Positions 8,067-17,726 of a stretch of DNA of 64,000 nucleotides are shown here, piece after piece. Made by a program: the position numbers and the translations under genes. The stretch spans positions 40,520-104,519 of the forward strand of contig NZ_FCOL02000022.1 in NCBI RefSeq assembly GCF_001544515.1, in the 5' to 3' direction. The stretch is from Caballeronia terrestris (GTDB lineage Bacteria; Pseudomonadota; Gammaproteobacteria; Burkholderiales; Burkholderiaceae). Each line of letters starts with the position of its first letter. The stretch's first letter is position 1. The notes beneath the pieces were generated by a model, which saw only the letters and a list, made by a program, of their open reading frames with translations, made no database searches and was not told the origin of the DNA.

Positions 8067-10469
8067 TCAGTTGCTGCCCTTGAACAGATTCATGATGTCC
8101 TGCTTTTCCTGCTCGCCGACGTCAGGTGTCGGGGCCGTCACGCCCGACACACCGTCCTGCGGCGGCGCCTGACTCACGCCGATCGTCGCGACGAAGCCGT
8201 GGCCCGGCGTCATGTCGTCGTAGTACAGTTCGCCGCCGAGTGAGGTGACATCGGGCGGCTGCATCGGGCGCCATTCCGGCACGTCGCGCAACGCGCGCGT
8301 CATGTAGTCCATCCACACAGGCAGCGCCAGTCCGCCGCCGGTTTCCTTGTCGCCAAGGGAGCGCGGGTTGTCATAGCCGATCCACGCGATCGCCACGAGC
8401 GAATGCTGGTAGCCGGCGAACCAGGCATCGCGCGAATCGTTCGTCGTGCCCGTCTTGCCGGCGAGATCGCCGCGCTTCAGCTGATTCGTCTTCGATCCCG
8501 TGCCGCGCTGCGCGACGCTTTGCAGCAGGCTGTTCATCACGTACGCGTTGCGCGGAGTGATCGCGAGCGGCGCGGTTTCCTGCGCGACGAGCGGCTGCGG
8601 ATGCGCGACCACCGCGCCGCGCGGATCGGTGATATCGGCGATCAGATACGGATTCACGCGATAACCGCCGTTCGCGAATACCGAATACGCGGTTGCCATC
8701 TGCAGCGGCGTGACGAGCCCCGCGCCGAGCGCCATCGGCAGATAGGCGGGTTGACGGTCGGCATCGAAGCCGAAGCGCGTGACGTACTGCTGCGCGTACT
8801 TTGTGCCGATGTGGCTGAGGATGCGGATCGACACGAGGTTCTTCGAGCGTTGCAGCGCCTGGCGCATCGACATTGGGCCGTCGAAGCCGCCGCCGTAGTT
8901 CTTCGGCTCCCACGCCTGGCCGCCCGTGTCGGCGGCGCTGAAGAAGAGCGGGGCGTCGTTGATGATGGTCGCGGGCGAGAGGCCCTTTTCCAGCGACGCC
9001 GAGTAGACGAACGGCTTGAAGCTCGATCCCGGCTGGCGCCACGCCTGCGTGACGTGGTTGAACTTGTTCTTGTTGAAGTCGAAGCCGCCGACGAGCGCGC
9101 GGATCGCGCCGTCCTGCGGCACGACCGAGATCAGCGCGCCTTCCACCTGCGGCAGTTGCGTGATGGTCCAGTCGCCGGCTTCGTTTTTCACGAGCCGCAC
9201 GATCGCGCCCGGCCGGATGCGCTGGTTCGGCTGCGGGCGGGTCGAGAGCGCGTTCGCGACGAAACGCAGGTTGTTGCCATCGATGGTCGCCACGTTGCCG
9301 TCGATAAAACTCGCCTTCACCTGCTTCGGGCTTGCCGCCGTCACGACCGCCGCGACGATTTCGCCGTTATCCGGATGCTCGACGAGGGCGTCGTCGATGG
9401 CCTGCTCGCGATCGTCTGCGTCTTTCGGAAGCTCGATGAACCCTTCTGGACCACGATAGCCGTGACGGTGCTCGTAATCCATCAGGCCTTTTCGCACGGC
9501 GCGGTAGGCGGCGTCCTGATCGGCGGAATCGAGGGTGGTCACGACGTTCAGGCCGCGCGTGTACGCCTCCTCGCGGTATTGCGCGTACATCATCTGGCGC
9601 ACCATTTCCGCCACGTACTCCGCGTGCACGCTGAATTCGCGCCCGGCGCCCTTCACGATGATCGGCTGCTTCGTCGCCTGTTCGTATTCGTCGGGCGTGA
9701 TGTAGCGCAGTTCGAGCATGCGCTGAAGGATGTACTCCTGGCGCACCTTCGCGCGTTTCGGATTCACGACCGGGTTATACGCCGACGGCGCCTTCGGCAA
9801 CCCGGCGAGCATCGCCGCCTCGGCGAGCGAAATATCTTTCAGATCTTTTCCGAAATAGACCCGCGCGGCGCTTGCAAAGCCGTACGCGCGCTGTCCGAGA
9901 TAAATCTGATTCATATAGACCTCGAGAATCTGATCTTTCGTCAGCGCCCGCTCGATCTTGTACGCGAGCAGCATCTCGTAAATCTTGCGGGTGTAGGTTT
10001 TTTCGCTCGACAGGAAGAAGTTGCGCGCGACCTGCATCGTGATCGTGCTCGCGCCTTGCGACGCCCGGCCGTTCGTCAGCGCGACGCTGCCCGCGCGCAG
10101 GATGCCGGTGAGGTCGACGCCGCCGTGGTCGTAGAAGCGCGCGTCCTCGATGGCGAGCACCGCTTTTTTCAGATGATCCGGCACGTCCTGGATACGCACG
10201 ACACTGCGCCGCTCTTCGCCGAATTCGCCGATCAGCACGTGATCCGCCGTGTAGATGCGCAGTGGCACCTTCGGACGGTAGTCAGTCAGGGCTTCGAGCG
10301 ACGGCAGGTTCGGTATCGCGACGACGAGCGCATAGCCGAGTACGAGCGCCGCGGAAATGATCAGCCCGAATATACAGATGAAAAATCCGAACAGAAGCCG
10401 CAACAGAAGCGGGCGCTTCTGCCGCTTGGGCGGCTGAGACGGCGGGTTCGACGGGGAAGAGGATTGCAT
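8067..10469 (-). CDS. mrcA: penicillin-binding protein 1A, bifunctional transglycosylase/transpeptidase
   Basis: Class A PBP that polymerises and cross-links peptidoglycan. With the ATG at 10469 the protein has 800 residues: a basic cytoplasmic tail, one membrane anchor (about residues 22-52), a GT51 glycosyltransferase domain with catalytic Glu108 in AIEDARFYDHGG, an OB-like insert, and a transpeptidase domain with SSFK (GSSFKPF) and KTGT (AGKTGTTND) motifs. The frame stays open 26 codons upstream, but that part is Arg-rich without family likeness, so the inner ATG was chosen. Divergent from the pilus operon, as in Pseudomonas and Xanthomonas. Confidence 0.94.
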   Translation of the reverse strand: MQSSSPSNPPSQPPKRQKRPLLLRLLFGFFICIFGLIISAALVLGYALVVAIPNLPSLEALTDYRPKVPLRIYTADHVLIGEFGEERRSVVRIQDVPDHLKKAVLAIEDARFYDHGGVDLTGILRAGSVALTNGRASQGASTITMQVARNFFLSSEKTYTRKIYEMLLAYKIERALTKDQILEVYMNQIYLGQRAYGFASAARVYFGKDLKDISLAEAAMLAGLPKAPSAYNPVVNPKRAKVRQEYILQRMLELRYITPDEYEQATKQPIIVKGAGREFSVHAEYVAEMVRQMMYAQYREEAYTRGLNVVTTLDSADQDAAYRAVRKGLMDYEHRHGYRGPEGFIELPKDADDREQAIDDALVEHPDNGEIVAAVVTAASPKQVKASFIDGNVATIDGNNLRFVANALSTRPQPNQRIRPGAIVRLVKNEAGDWTITQLPQVEGALISVVPQDGAIRALVGGFDFNKNKFNHVTQAWRQPGSSFKPFVYSASLEKGLSPATIINDAPLFFSAADTGGQAWEPKNYGGGFDGPMSMRQALQRSKNLVSIRILSHIGTKYAQQYVTRFGFDADRQPAYLPMALGAGLVTPLQMATAYSVFANGGYRVNPYLIADITDPRGAVVAHPQPLVAQETAPLAITPRNAYVMNSLLQSVAQRGTGSKTNQLKRGDLAGKTGTTNDSRDAWFAGYQHSLVAIAWIGYDNPRSLGDKETGGGLALPVWMDYMTRALRDVPEWRPMQPPDVTSLGGELYYDDMTPGHGFVATIGVSQAPPQDGVSGVTAPTPDVGEQEKQDIMNLFKGSN

Positions 10470-10494
10470 AGCACCACCAAAAAACGGTCCCGCG

Positions 10495-10500
10495 ATTATA
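10495..10500 (-). promoter_or_regulatory. possible -10 element for mrcA
   Basis: A perfect TATAAT on the minus strand lies 25 nt upstream of the chosen mrcA start, giving a short leader. No convincing -35 is seen at 16-18 nt, so this is tentative. Confidence 0.35.
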
Positions 10501-10663
10501 GCTGGCCGACTTTGCCGTCCTCGCTGCATGTTTCTTCGTCGTAGCACGCCGCCGGACCCGCGTTAGCCATCCGGCCGAATGGTCGCGACGCCCGCCGCTC
10601 ACCACAATTCTCCTACTGCAAGCGCCTGAATGGTTCGGCGCGGGAGATATGAAGGGAGGCGGG

Positions 10664-11659
10664 ATGAAGAGGGAAGAAGCATTACGCACGTCGTTGCTGA
10701 CGGTCACGCGCCGGTACGCGGCGGGCATCGACGTAAGTGAGCGGGCGGTACGGCTCGCGGTCGTCAGCAGGCGGCTGCGAGCGAATGGGCCGGTATGCGT
10801 GGAGCACCTCGAATCGGTGCCGCTGCCGGCGGGCGCGATGATCGGCGGCGATTTCGTCGATCGGAACGCGATTTCGGCGGCGCTCAGCGAAGCGTTCGGG
10901 CGTTTGCCCGCGCGTGGCTCGTGCCGGGCGCTGCGTTGCGCGATGGGGCTGCCGGCTTCGGCGACGCTCACGGCGCAGGTGCCGCTCGCACGGCTGATCG
11001 AGGCGCGCAACGGTGCGCGGGGCGGGCGCGATCCGCTTGGCCTCCTAGAGCCGGCGGTGCTCGCGGAGGCCGAGCGCGCGGCAGGCATCGAGCGCGCGGC
11101 GCTGGCGGTCGACTGGTCGGTCGTATCGCGCAGCGACGGCTGCGCGCAGGTATCGATTGCGGCGACGGCGCGCCAGCACGTGGAGTCGCGCGTCGAGACG
11201 GCGGCGGCGGCCGGCATCTCGCTCTCGGCTATCGACGGCGAGCCCGCTGCGGCGTTGCGCGCGATGCGGCGTGCCGGAAGCATCGAACTCGATTCGCGTG
11301 ACAGCTACATCGTGTGCTGGGCCGAGGGCACGGGGCTGCACGCGTGGCTCGTCGGCGAGGACGGCGTGGAAAACGAACTGCGCTATCCGACGCCTGAGCA
11401 TCTGTCGATCACCGACGCGCTGCGCGACCTGATCGGGCCGAAGGGGCCGCCGGACTGGATCTTCGTCGGCGGGGACCTCGATCTGCTCGGCCGCGCGGGC
11501 TATCCCGCGACCGAGTTGCAGGCGATCTTCCGCTGTCCTGTGCTGCCGTTCGAATGCGCGCCATTCTGTAACGGGGCATCGCAAGTCGAGGAGGCGCTGC
11601 GGCACTCGCCGCTCTTCGCCGTCGCGTTCGGACTGGCCCTTCGCGAGGTGACGCAATGA
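10664..11659 (+). CDS. pilM: type IV pilus assembly actin-like protein PilM
   Basis: Cytoplasmic actin-fold ATPase-like protein that recruits PilN and links the inner-membrane pilus platform. From the ATG at 10664 the product has 331 residues. An upstream ATG at 10649 is in frame, but a strong AGGGAGGCGGG Shine-Dalgarno directly precedes the second ATG. The opening YAAGIDVSERAVRLAVV resembles the nucleotide-binding phosphate-1 strand of PilM, and the C-terminal part has Gly-rich strands (IFVGGDLD). The stop overlaps the pilN start by 4 nt. The sequence is more diverged from well-known PilM than the neighbouring secretin is, and the call rests partly on operon position. Confidence 0.8.
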   Translation: MKREEALRTSLLTVTRRYAAGIDVSERAVRLAVVSRRLRANGPVCVEHLESVPLPAGAMIGGDFVDRNAISAALSEAFGRLPARGSCRALRCAMGLPASATLTAQVPLARLIEARNGARGGRDPLGLLEPAVLAEAERAAGIERAALAVDWSVVSRSDGCAQVSIAATARQHVESRVETAAAAGISLSAIDGEPAAALRAMRRAGSIELDSRDSYIVCWAEGTGLHAWLVGEDGVENELRYPTPEHLSITDALRDLIGPKGPPDWIFVGGDLDLLGRAGYPATELQAIFRCPVLPFECAPFCNGASQVEEALRHSPLFAVAFGLALREVTQ

Positions 11660-12291
11660 CGAACTTCGTATTACGAGATGGCTTCAATCTCCTGCCGTAT
11701 CGGTCGAGAAAGCGGCGCGAGGCCCGCAACCGGCGTTTGGCTGCGCTCGCGGCGGCCGGGTTGGCGGGATGCGCGGCGGTCGGCGCGGTCGCGGGCTGGG
11801 ATACGTTCGAGCGGGTGCGGCTCGATCGGGTGCGAGGTGCGCTGGAAGCGGAACTTCGCAAATCGAGCGCGGAGGTCGCCGAGCACGGCCGGCTGACGGA
11901 ATCCGAAGCAGAGCGGCGGCGCGCCCGCGAAGCCGCTGGACCGCTCGCGGCGCCCGGCGCGCGGTTTCTCGGCCTCCTCGATGCGCTCGCTCAGGCGTCG
12001 CAGGGCGGCGTCGCGTTGCAGCGCGTGTCGCAGCGTGCGCAGGAGGTCGAGCTCGCGGCGTTCGCGCCCGATTCGCAGACGGCGGCGCGCTGGCTCAAGC
12101 GCCTGGAAACCGTGCGCGGCGTGCAGGCGGTGGAGGTCGTCGAAATGAAGCGGCCTGCGTCGCATGGCAAAGCCGATGCCGCCAGCGGCTACGAATTCAC
12201 TGCGCTTGTGCGCTGGACTGGCGACGCGCCGTCCGCGCGGCCGCCGAAAGCGGTCGCGGCGGCGTCGAATCAACGGAGGCCCGCAAAATGA
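11656..12291 (+). CDS. pilN: type IV pilus inner-membrane protein PilN
   Basis: Bitopic inner-membrane protein that bridges PilM to PilO. Near the N-terminus is a form of the conserved PilN motif that docks into PilM: a short Asn-Leu-Leu-Pro-Tyr-Arg stretch (NLLPYR at about residues 11-16), followed by a basic patch and one membrane helix (about residues 28-48). A coiled-coil-like segment and a ferredoxin-like periplasmic domain of about 90 residues come next. Length of 211 aa is normal. It overlaps pilM by 4 nt and pilO by 4 nt, so the three are translationally coupled. Confidence 0.85.
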   Translation: MTNFVLRDGFNLLPYRSRKRREARNRRLAALAAAGLAGCAAVGAVAGWDTFERVRLDRVRGALEAELRKSSAEVAEHGRLTESEAERRRAREAAGPLAAPGARFLGLLDALAQASQGGVALQRVSQRAQEVELAAFAPDSQTAARWLKRLETVRGVQAVEVVEMKRPASHGKADAASGYEFTALVRWTGDAPSARPPKAVAAASNQRRPAK

Positions 12292-13151
12292 ATACGCTCG
12301 CGATGAATCGCCAGATGGGGCGTGAAAGTGTTCTCAAACGATTGGCGACGCAGCCTATCGACGCATGGAGCCGCCGGCGCACGGCGCTGACCGCCATCGC
12401 GTTCGGCACGCTCGTCTGTGTGCTGGGCGGGCAGATGTGGCGCGCGTCCGGCATCAGCGGCGTGGACGCCAGCCGCTCGACACTCGACGAAATGCAGCGG
12501 CGCGTCCAGCGGACGGGCAGCATCGTGTCCGCGCTGCCGGCGCTCCGGGCGCGTTTGGCGCACGATCGGCAAGCGACCGCGCGCTGGACTTCGGCCGATG
12601 CGCTCCAATCCATCCCGACACTCGCCGCGCAACACGGGCTGCGGGTCAGTGCGATCGAACCGGTGTCGGGAAAAAGCGGCGCGTCGGACGGCGAGCGCGC
12701 GCTGAAGCTGCGCGCGGAGGGCACGTTCGGCGAGGTGCGCCGCTTTCTGGACGCGCTCGGCTCACTGCCGCGTCTGGTCGTCGCGGACGCGGTCCAGTTG
12801 AAGCGCGGTCCGAATTCGCCCGCCTTCGAAGCGACGTTGCGTGTCTTCGAGACGCTGCCGGTCGTCGCGCGGCTTGTCCAGACGGATCGGCGCGATGTTT
12901 CCGTCATCGATCCGTTCGGCAAAAAGGGCGCGGCGGCATTCGGGACGGCGGGTGAGATGTTGCTCGTCGGGACGCTGATCGGGCGGAAACGCGCGATGGC
13001 GCTAGTCGAGACGGCTTCGGGCATCGACGGCTTCGCGCCCGGGCAGATGATTGGCGACGAACGGCTCGGCCGGGTCAAGCCACGTTCGATCGACCTCGCG
13101 CGCGGCGATGGCCAGTCGCGCACGGTGGCGTTCGCGGAGGATCGTCCGTGA
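12288..13151 (+). CDS. pilO: PilO-type pilus assembly protein with a PilP-like C-terminal domain
   Basis: The 287-residue product starts at the ATG overlapping the pilN stop. Residues 1-30 are cytoplasmic, about 33-52 form a membrane helix, 60-100 look like coiled coil and 105-195 a ferredoxin-like PilO core. The last 80 or so residues (about 205-287) do not belong to PilO. They read DPF...LLVGTL...MALVETASGIDGFAPGQMIGDERLGRVK...IDL, which matches the beta-sandwich pattern of PilP, the lipoprotein that links PilNO to the PilQ secretin. No separate pilP is present between this gene and pilQ. The simplest reading is a PilO-PilP fusion without its own lipobox. Confidence 0.78.
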   Translation: MNTLAMNRQMGRESVLKRLATQPIDAWSRRRTALTAIAFGTLVCVLGGQMWRASGISGVDASRSTLDEMQRRVQRTGSIVSALPALRARLAHDRQATARWTSADALQSIPTLAAQHGLRVSAIEPVSGKSGASDGERALKLRAEGTFGEVRRFLDALGSLPRLVVADAVQLKRGPNSPAFEATLRVFETLPVVARLVQTDRRDVSVIDPFGKKGAAAFGTAGEMLLVGTLIGRKRAMALVETASGIDGFAPGQMIGDERLGRVKPRSIDLARGDGQSRTVAFAEDRP

Positions 13152-14662
13152 TGGCGCGTTCGATCAATTTGCGGCGTCGAAAGCTGGCTGCCGGCGCGAT
13201 CCTGCTGTGTCACGCGCTGGCGACGCAAAGCGCGGTGCCCCCTCTGCCTCCTTTGCCCGACACGCTTCCGACGGACCAATTCGCCGTCGATACGAGCGTG
13301 CCGCCTCCATCGGCTGTCGTCGCTCCCGAGACAAACGACTCGGGATGGCTTGCCCCTGCGGAAAAAACGGTCGCGCCAACGCCAGCAGCGCCTGAAATGC
13401 TCGAAGGCCCGCCAACGCCGCTGCCGCCTCTCGAACGCCTGAGCCACGCGAAAGACAATAAGGGCGACGACGGCAAGCCGATCACGCTGAGCCTGAAAAA
13501 CGCCGACCTTCCCGCCGTCCTTCAAACCTTCGCGAAATTTTCGGGCCTGAATATCGTCGTCAGCGAGAAGATCCGCGGCGTCGTCTCGTTGAATCTCGTG
13601 AACGTGCCCTGGTGGCGCGCGTTCGACACGCTCCTCGAAGTCAACGGCCTCGCGATGGAGCGCCACGGCGAGGTGATCTGGGTCGCGCCGCTCGCGGAAC
13701 TGGCGGCGCGCGAAAAAATGCGCTTCGAAGCGCACGCCCGCGCCGCCGACCTGGAGCCGCTCGGCAGCCGCACGTTCGTGCTGCGCTACCCGCGCGCCGA
13801 AGACGTCCGCAAACTCCTGACCGGCTCGGGCAGCCAGCGAGTGCTGTCCAAGCGCGGCTCGGTGATGGCGGATTCGCGCACGAACCTGCTGTTCGTCACC
13901 GATCTGGAGGCGCGCGTCGCGCAGATCGCCGAACTGATCGCTCGGATCGACCAGCCGACGCCGCAAGTGATGATCGAAGCGCGGATCGTCGAGGGCGAAG
14001 CCGGGTTCTCGCGCAATCTGGGCGTGAAGCTGTCGATGACGGCGGCGAGCGACCCCGCGCGCGGGTTGTCGAGCGGCGGATACGACCTGTCGGCGCGGCC
14101 GATCTCCGGTTTCGATGCTGCGACGGCCGGCCTCACGCTCTTCGCCACGCAGGCGACGCGGCTCCTGAACATCGAGCTGAGCGCGCTCGAAGCCGAGGGG
14201 CGCGGCCAGATCGTGTCGCGGCCGCGCGTCGTCACCGCGGATCGCGTAAAGGCGCTGGTCGAGCAGGGCACCGAGCTTCCTTATCAGGCGAAGGTCGGAA
14301 ATGGCGTCTCGGGGGTGCAGTTTCGTCGCGCTGCGCTCAAACTGGAGGTCGAGCCGCAGATCACGCCGCATGGGCGCGTGATCCTGGACCTGGATGTGTC
14401 GAAGGACAGTGTCGGCGAGCAGACCGCCGCCGGGCCCGCGATCAACACGAAGCACGTCCAGACGCGCGTCGAGGTGGAAGACGGCGGGACGGTCGCGATC
14501 GGCGGAATTTATTCCGCAGACGAACGCGATGACGTCACAGGCGTGCCGCTGCTGTCGAAAATCCCGGTCCTTGGCGCGCTGTTCCCGCACGACGCGCGGC
14601 GGCGCTCGAAGAGCGAGCTGGTGATCTTCATCACGCCGCACATCGTGGGCTCGCCGGGCTGA
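13148..14662 (+). CDS. pilQ: type IV pilus secretin PilQ, short form
   Basis: Outer-membrane secretin that forms the pilus exit pore. The 504-residue protein has a signal peptide, a Pro-rich linker to about residue 105, an STN/N0-type domain (about 115-170), one secretin N-domain (about 185-265, including SNLLFVTD-like strands) and the C-terminal secretin barrel (about 320-500) with VEVEDGGTVAIGGIY and VPLLSKIPVLGALF motifs. The peptidoglycan-binding AMIN domains of longer PilQ proteins are not seen. A GGAGG lies 7 nt before a GTG (13148) and 10 nt before an ATG (13151); either may start the protein, and both overlap the pilO stop. Confidence 0.88.
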   Translation: MMARSINLRRRKLAAGAILLCHALATQSAVPPLPPLPDTLPTDQFAVDTSVPPPSAVVAPETNDSGWLAPAEKTVAPTPAAPEMLEGPPTPLPPLERLSHAKDNKGDDGKPITLSLKNADLPAVLQTFAKFSGLNIVVSEKIRGVVSLNLVNVPWWRAFDTLLEVNGLAMERHGEVIWVAPLAELAAREKMRFEAHARAADLEPLGSRTFVLRYPRAEDVRKLLTGSGSQRVLSKRGSVMADSRTNLLFVTDLEARVAQIAELIARIDQPTPQVMIEARIVEGEAGFSRNLGVKLSMTAASDPARGLSSGGYDLSARPISGFDAATAGLTLFATQATRLLNIELSALEAEGRGQIVSRPRVVTADRVKALVEQGTELPYQAKVGNGVSGVQFRRAALKLEVEPQITPHGRVILDLDVSKDSVGEQTAAGPAINTKHVQTRVEVEDGGTVAIGGIYSADERDDVTGVPLLSKIPVLGALFPHDARRRSKSELVIFITPHIVGSPG

Positions 14663-14761
14663 CGCGGGTCCGGCCGAGGGCGTCCAGACTCGACAAAGCG
14701 GGCGGTTTGCCCTTAAGCTGCCGCACGAAACAAAATCAGATTTCACCCAAAAGGAACCGAG

Positions 14762-15313
14762 TTGCACGCCGGGCACGCAAACGCGAACATTTTTTTTGTC
14801 GGACTCATGGGGGCGGGAAAAACCACCGTGGGCCGTGCGGTTGCGCGCCGGTTACAGCGCTCGTTCATCGATTCGGACCACGAGATCGAGGCGCGCACCG
14901 GCGCCCGGATTCCGGTGATCTGGGAACTCGAGGGTGAGGAAGGTTTTCGACTGCGCGAGGCCAATGTGATCGACGAGCTTTCGCAGCGCGAAGGCATCGT
15001 CCTCGCGACGGGCGGCGGCGCGATATTGCGGCCGGAAAATCGCGAACATCTGAAGAATCGCGGCATCGTCGTCTATTTGCGCGCGAATCCGCACGATCTC
15101 TGGCAGCGCACGCGGCGGGACAAGAACCGTCCGCTGCTGCAAACGGACGATCCGCGCGGCAAGCTCGAAGCGCTCTTCACAACGCGCGATCCGCTCTATC
15201 ACGAGTGCGCGCATTTCATCGTCGAAACCGGGCGGCCGACCGTCAACGCGCTCGTCAATATGGTCCTGATGCAACTGGAGATGGCCGGCATCGTCAGACC
15301 GGCTGAGTCATAA
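14762..15313 (+). CDS. aroK: shikimate kinase AroK
   Basis: Phosphorylates shikimate to shikimate 3-phosphate in the chorismate pathway. The 183-residue protein has a P-loop at residues 14-21 (GLMGAGKT), the DSD substrate motif (FIDSDHEIE), the GGG motif in ATGGGAI, and the LID with the RPLL motif. The start is a TTG preceded by AAAGGA at good spacing, and no in-frame ATG precedes the P-loop. The aroB start overlaps its stop by 1 nt. The gene order pilQ-aroK-aroB is widespread in proteobacteria. Confidence 0.95.
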   Translation: MHAGHANANIFFVGLMGAGKTTVGRAVARRLQRSFIDSDHEIEARTGARIPVIWELEGEEGFRLREANVIDELSQREGIVLATGGGAILRPENREHLKNRGIVVYLRANPHDLWQRTRRDKNRPLLQTDDPRGKLEALFTTRDPLYHECAHFIVETGRPTVNALVNMVLMQLEMAGIVRPAES

Positions 15314-16398
15314 TGTCCGCCATGATTACTGTCAACGTCGAGCTGGGCGAGCGCGCCTACCCCATCCACATCGGCGCCGATCTGATCGGACAGACCGGGC
15401 TTTTTGCGCCGCACATCGCGGGGTCGTCGGTCGCGATCGTCACCAATTCCACCGTCGATCCGCTGTACGGCGACAATCTTCGCGCCGCGCTCGCGCCGCT
15501 CGGCAAGAAAGTGACGACCGTCGTCCTGCCCGACGGCGAAGCGCACAAGAACTGGGAAACGCTGAACCGCATCTTCGACGCTCTGCTGACCGAACGCGCC
15601 GATCGCAAGACGACGCTGATCGCGCTCGGCGGCGGTGTGGTCGGAGACATGACGGGTTTTGCCGCCGCCTGCTACATGCGCGGCGTGGCGTTCATCCAGG
15701 TGCCGACCACGCTGCTGTCGCAAGTCGATTCGTCGGTCGGCGGCAAAACCGGCATCAACCATCCGCTCGGCAAAAACATGATCGGCGCGTTCTACCAGCC
15801 GCAAGCGGTGATCGCCGACATCGGCGTGTTGCGCAGCCTGCCGCAGCGCGAACTCGCGGCGGGCCTGGCCGAAGTCATCAAGACGGGCGCAATCGCCGAC
15901 GCCGAATTCTTCCAGTGGATCGAAGCGAACATCGAGGCGCTCAACCGCTGCGACGCCACCGCTCTCGCGCACGCGGTCAAGCGCTCGTGCGAGATCAAGG
16001 CGTCGGTCGTGGCCGTTGACGAACGCGAAGGCGGCTTGCGCGCGATCCTCAACTTTGGCCACACGTTCGGCCACGCGATCGAAGCCGGCTTGGGCTACGG
16101 CGAGTGGCTGCACGGTGAGGCGGTTGGTTGCGGGATGGTGATGGCGGGCGATCTTTCGGTGCGGCTCGGCAGGCTCGACGAAGCGTCGCGCAAGCGTCTC
16201 GTCGACGTGATCGCAGCGGCGAACCTGCCGGTCAAGGCACCGACGCTCGGCGCGGACCGCTATGTCGACCTGATGAAGGTCGACAAGAAAGCGCAGGCGG
16301 GCGAGATCAAATTCATCCTGCTGACGCGCTTCGGCGACACGCAGATCACGACCGCGCCCGACGAAGCGGTGCGCGCGACGCTCGCGGCAAGCGTCTGA
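15313..16398 (+). CDS. aroB: 3-dehydroquinate synthase AroB
   Basis: Converts DAHP to 3-dehydroquinate, the second step of the shikimate pathway, using NAD and a divalent metal. The 361-residue protein has the family motifs: [13 protein letters not shown] for NAD binding, [20 protein letters not shown], and metal-ligand histidines in [11 protein letters not shown]. The ATG at 15313 overlaps the aroK stop; an ATG three codons later (15322) gives the usual MITVNVELG start and is equally plausible. Coupled with aroK, which acts three steps later in the same pathway. Confidence 0.96.
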   Translation: MSAMITVNVELGERAYPIHIGADLIGQTGLFAPHIAGSSVAIVTNSTVDPLYGDNLRAALAPLGKKVTTVVLPDGEAHKNWETLNRIFDALLTERADRKTTLIALGGGVVGDMTGFAAACYMRGVAFIQVPTTLLSQVDSSVGGKTGINHPLGKNMIGAFYQPQAVIADIGVLRSLPQRELAAGLAEVIKTGAIADAEFFQWIEANIEALNRCDATALAHAVKRSCEIKASVVAVDEREGGLRAILNFGHTFGHAIEAGLGYGEWLHGEAVGCGMVMAGDLSVRLGRLDEASRKRLVDVIAAANLPVKAPTLGADRYVDLMKVDKKAQAGEIKFILLTRFGDTQITTAPDEAVRATLAASV

Positions 16399-16440
16399 AG
16401 CGACGAGCGGCGGCCGGAACACGATGATGCGGAGCAGCCG

Positions 16441-17661
16441 GTGAGCGAAACAAAGCGTCAAATCTTCGTGGGCACGCCCACCTCGTTCGCGATGGAGGCG
16501 CATCTCGCGCCGTACGCCGCTCACTCGGCGACATCGCGCGGGCGTCGTTATACGGAAGCGCCGCCCACCGCGCGCACCGAATTCCAGCGTGATCGCGACC
16601 GCATCGTCCATTCCACGGCGTTTCGCCGGCTCGAATACAAGACGCAGGTCTTCGTGAACCATGAGGGCGACCTCTTTCGCACGCGGCTCACGCACAGTCT
16701 CGAAGTGGCGCAGATCGCGCGGTCGGTGGCGCGCAACCTGCGCGTGAACGAAGACCTGGTCGAAGCGATTTCGCTCGCGCACGATCTCGGGCACACGCCG
16801 TTCGGCCATGCGGGACAGGACGCGCTGCACGAATGCATGCGCGATCACGGCGGCTTCGAGCACAACCTGCAGAGCCTCGCAGTCGTCGATCAACTCGAAG
16901 AACACTACGGCGCGTTCAACGGCCTCAATCTCTGCTTCGAAACGCGCGAAGGCATTCTCAAGCATTGCTCGCGCGAAAACGCACGCAAGCTCGGCGATCT
17001 TGGCGAGCGGTTTTTGACGGGCCGCCAGCCGTCGATCGAAGCACAGATCGCGAACGTCGCCGACGAAATCGCGTACAACAATCACGACGTCGACGACGGC
17101 CTGCGCTCCGGTTTCATCACGCTCGAGCAACTGGCCGACGTGAGCCTCTGGCACACGCATCACGAGGCGGCGCGAAGCGAGTATCCGCGCATCGACGGAC
17201 GGCGGCTGATTCACGAGACGATTCGCCGGATCATCAACACGCTGATCGTCGACCTGATCGACACCACGAACGACAATCTCGCGCGCATCGCGCCCGAATC
17301 GCTCGACGACGTGCGCAATGCGCCGCCGCTCGTCGCGCACAGTGAGGAAGTCGCGGCGCAGGCCGCCGCGCTCAAGCGCTTCCTGTTCAAGAACCTGTAT
17401 CGGCACTATCGCGTGATGCGCATGGCGAACAAGGCGCGGCGCGTCGTGACGGGCCTTTTCGGCGCGTTCACCGAAGACCCGCGTCTCTTGCCGCCGTCGT
17501 ATCAGGCGCGCGGGCCGGTCGCGGAGGAGTCGGCGAACGACGCCGCCGGGCCTACGTACAACGGGTCGCAGGCGCGCCTGATCGCACATTACATCGCGGG
17601 CATGACCGATCGGTACGCACTGAAGGAATATCAACGCCTGTTTGTCATCGACGATAACTAG
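16441..17661 (+). CDS. dgt: dGTP triphosphohydrolase-like HD-domain protein
   Basis: Member of the Dgt family, which hydrolyses deoxynucleoside triphosphates to deoxynucleosides and triphosphate. The HD metal site is clear: His85 in [10 protein letters not shown], and His114-Asp115 in [13 protein letters not shown], with a further [12 protein letters not shown] motif. At 406 residues it is the shorter, type-2-like form. It starts at a GTG 42 nt after aroB and is probably in the same transcript. The substrate range of the short forms is not settled, so the precise nucleotide specificity is an inference. Confidence 0.88.
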   Translation: MSETKRQIFVGTPTSFAMEAHLAPYAAHSATSRGRRYTEAPPTARTEFQRDRDRIVHSTAFRRLEYKTQVFVNHEGDLFRTRLTHSLEVAQIARSVARNLRVNEDLVEAISLAHDLGHTPFGHAGQDALHECMRDHGGFEHNLQSLAVVDQLEEHYGAFNGLNLCFETREGILKHCSRENARKLGDLGERFLTGRQPSIEAQIANVADEIAYNNHDVDDGLRSGFITLEQLADVSLWHTHHEAARSEYPRIDGRRLIHETIRRIINTLIVDLIDTTNDNLARIAPESLDDVRNAPPLVAHSEEVAAQAAALKRFLFKNLYRHYRVMRMANKARRVVTGLFGAFTEDPRLLPPSYQARGPVAEESANDAAGPTYNGSQARLIAHYIAGMTDRYALKEYQRLFVIDDN

Positions 17662-17707
17662 AATCGGCGCTTTTGCAGTTCGACGGAAGCGCCTCAATTT
17701 CAACAAC

Positions 17708-17720
17708 GCAACTACGTTGC
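17708..17720. promoter_or_regulatory. short inverted repeat upstream of the ugp operon, possible operator
   Basis: GCAAC-TAC-GTTGC is a perfect 5-bp inverted repeat about 80 nt before the ugpB start and just upstream of the paired direct repeats. It could be a regulator site; nothing identifies the regulator. Confidence 0.35.
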
Positions 17721-17726
17721 ATGGGA

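Noticed and set aside
10547..10649. Upstream extension of mrcA to 10547 or of pilM to 10649
   Set aside because: The mrcA extension is unconserved Arg-rich sequence; the pilM ATG at 10664 has a much better Shine-Dalgarno.
12197..14776. 859-codon minus-strand frame across pilO and pilQ
   Set aside because: Antisense shadow of well-supported pil genes.
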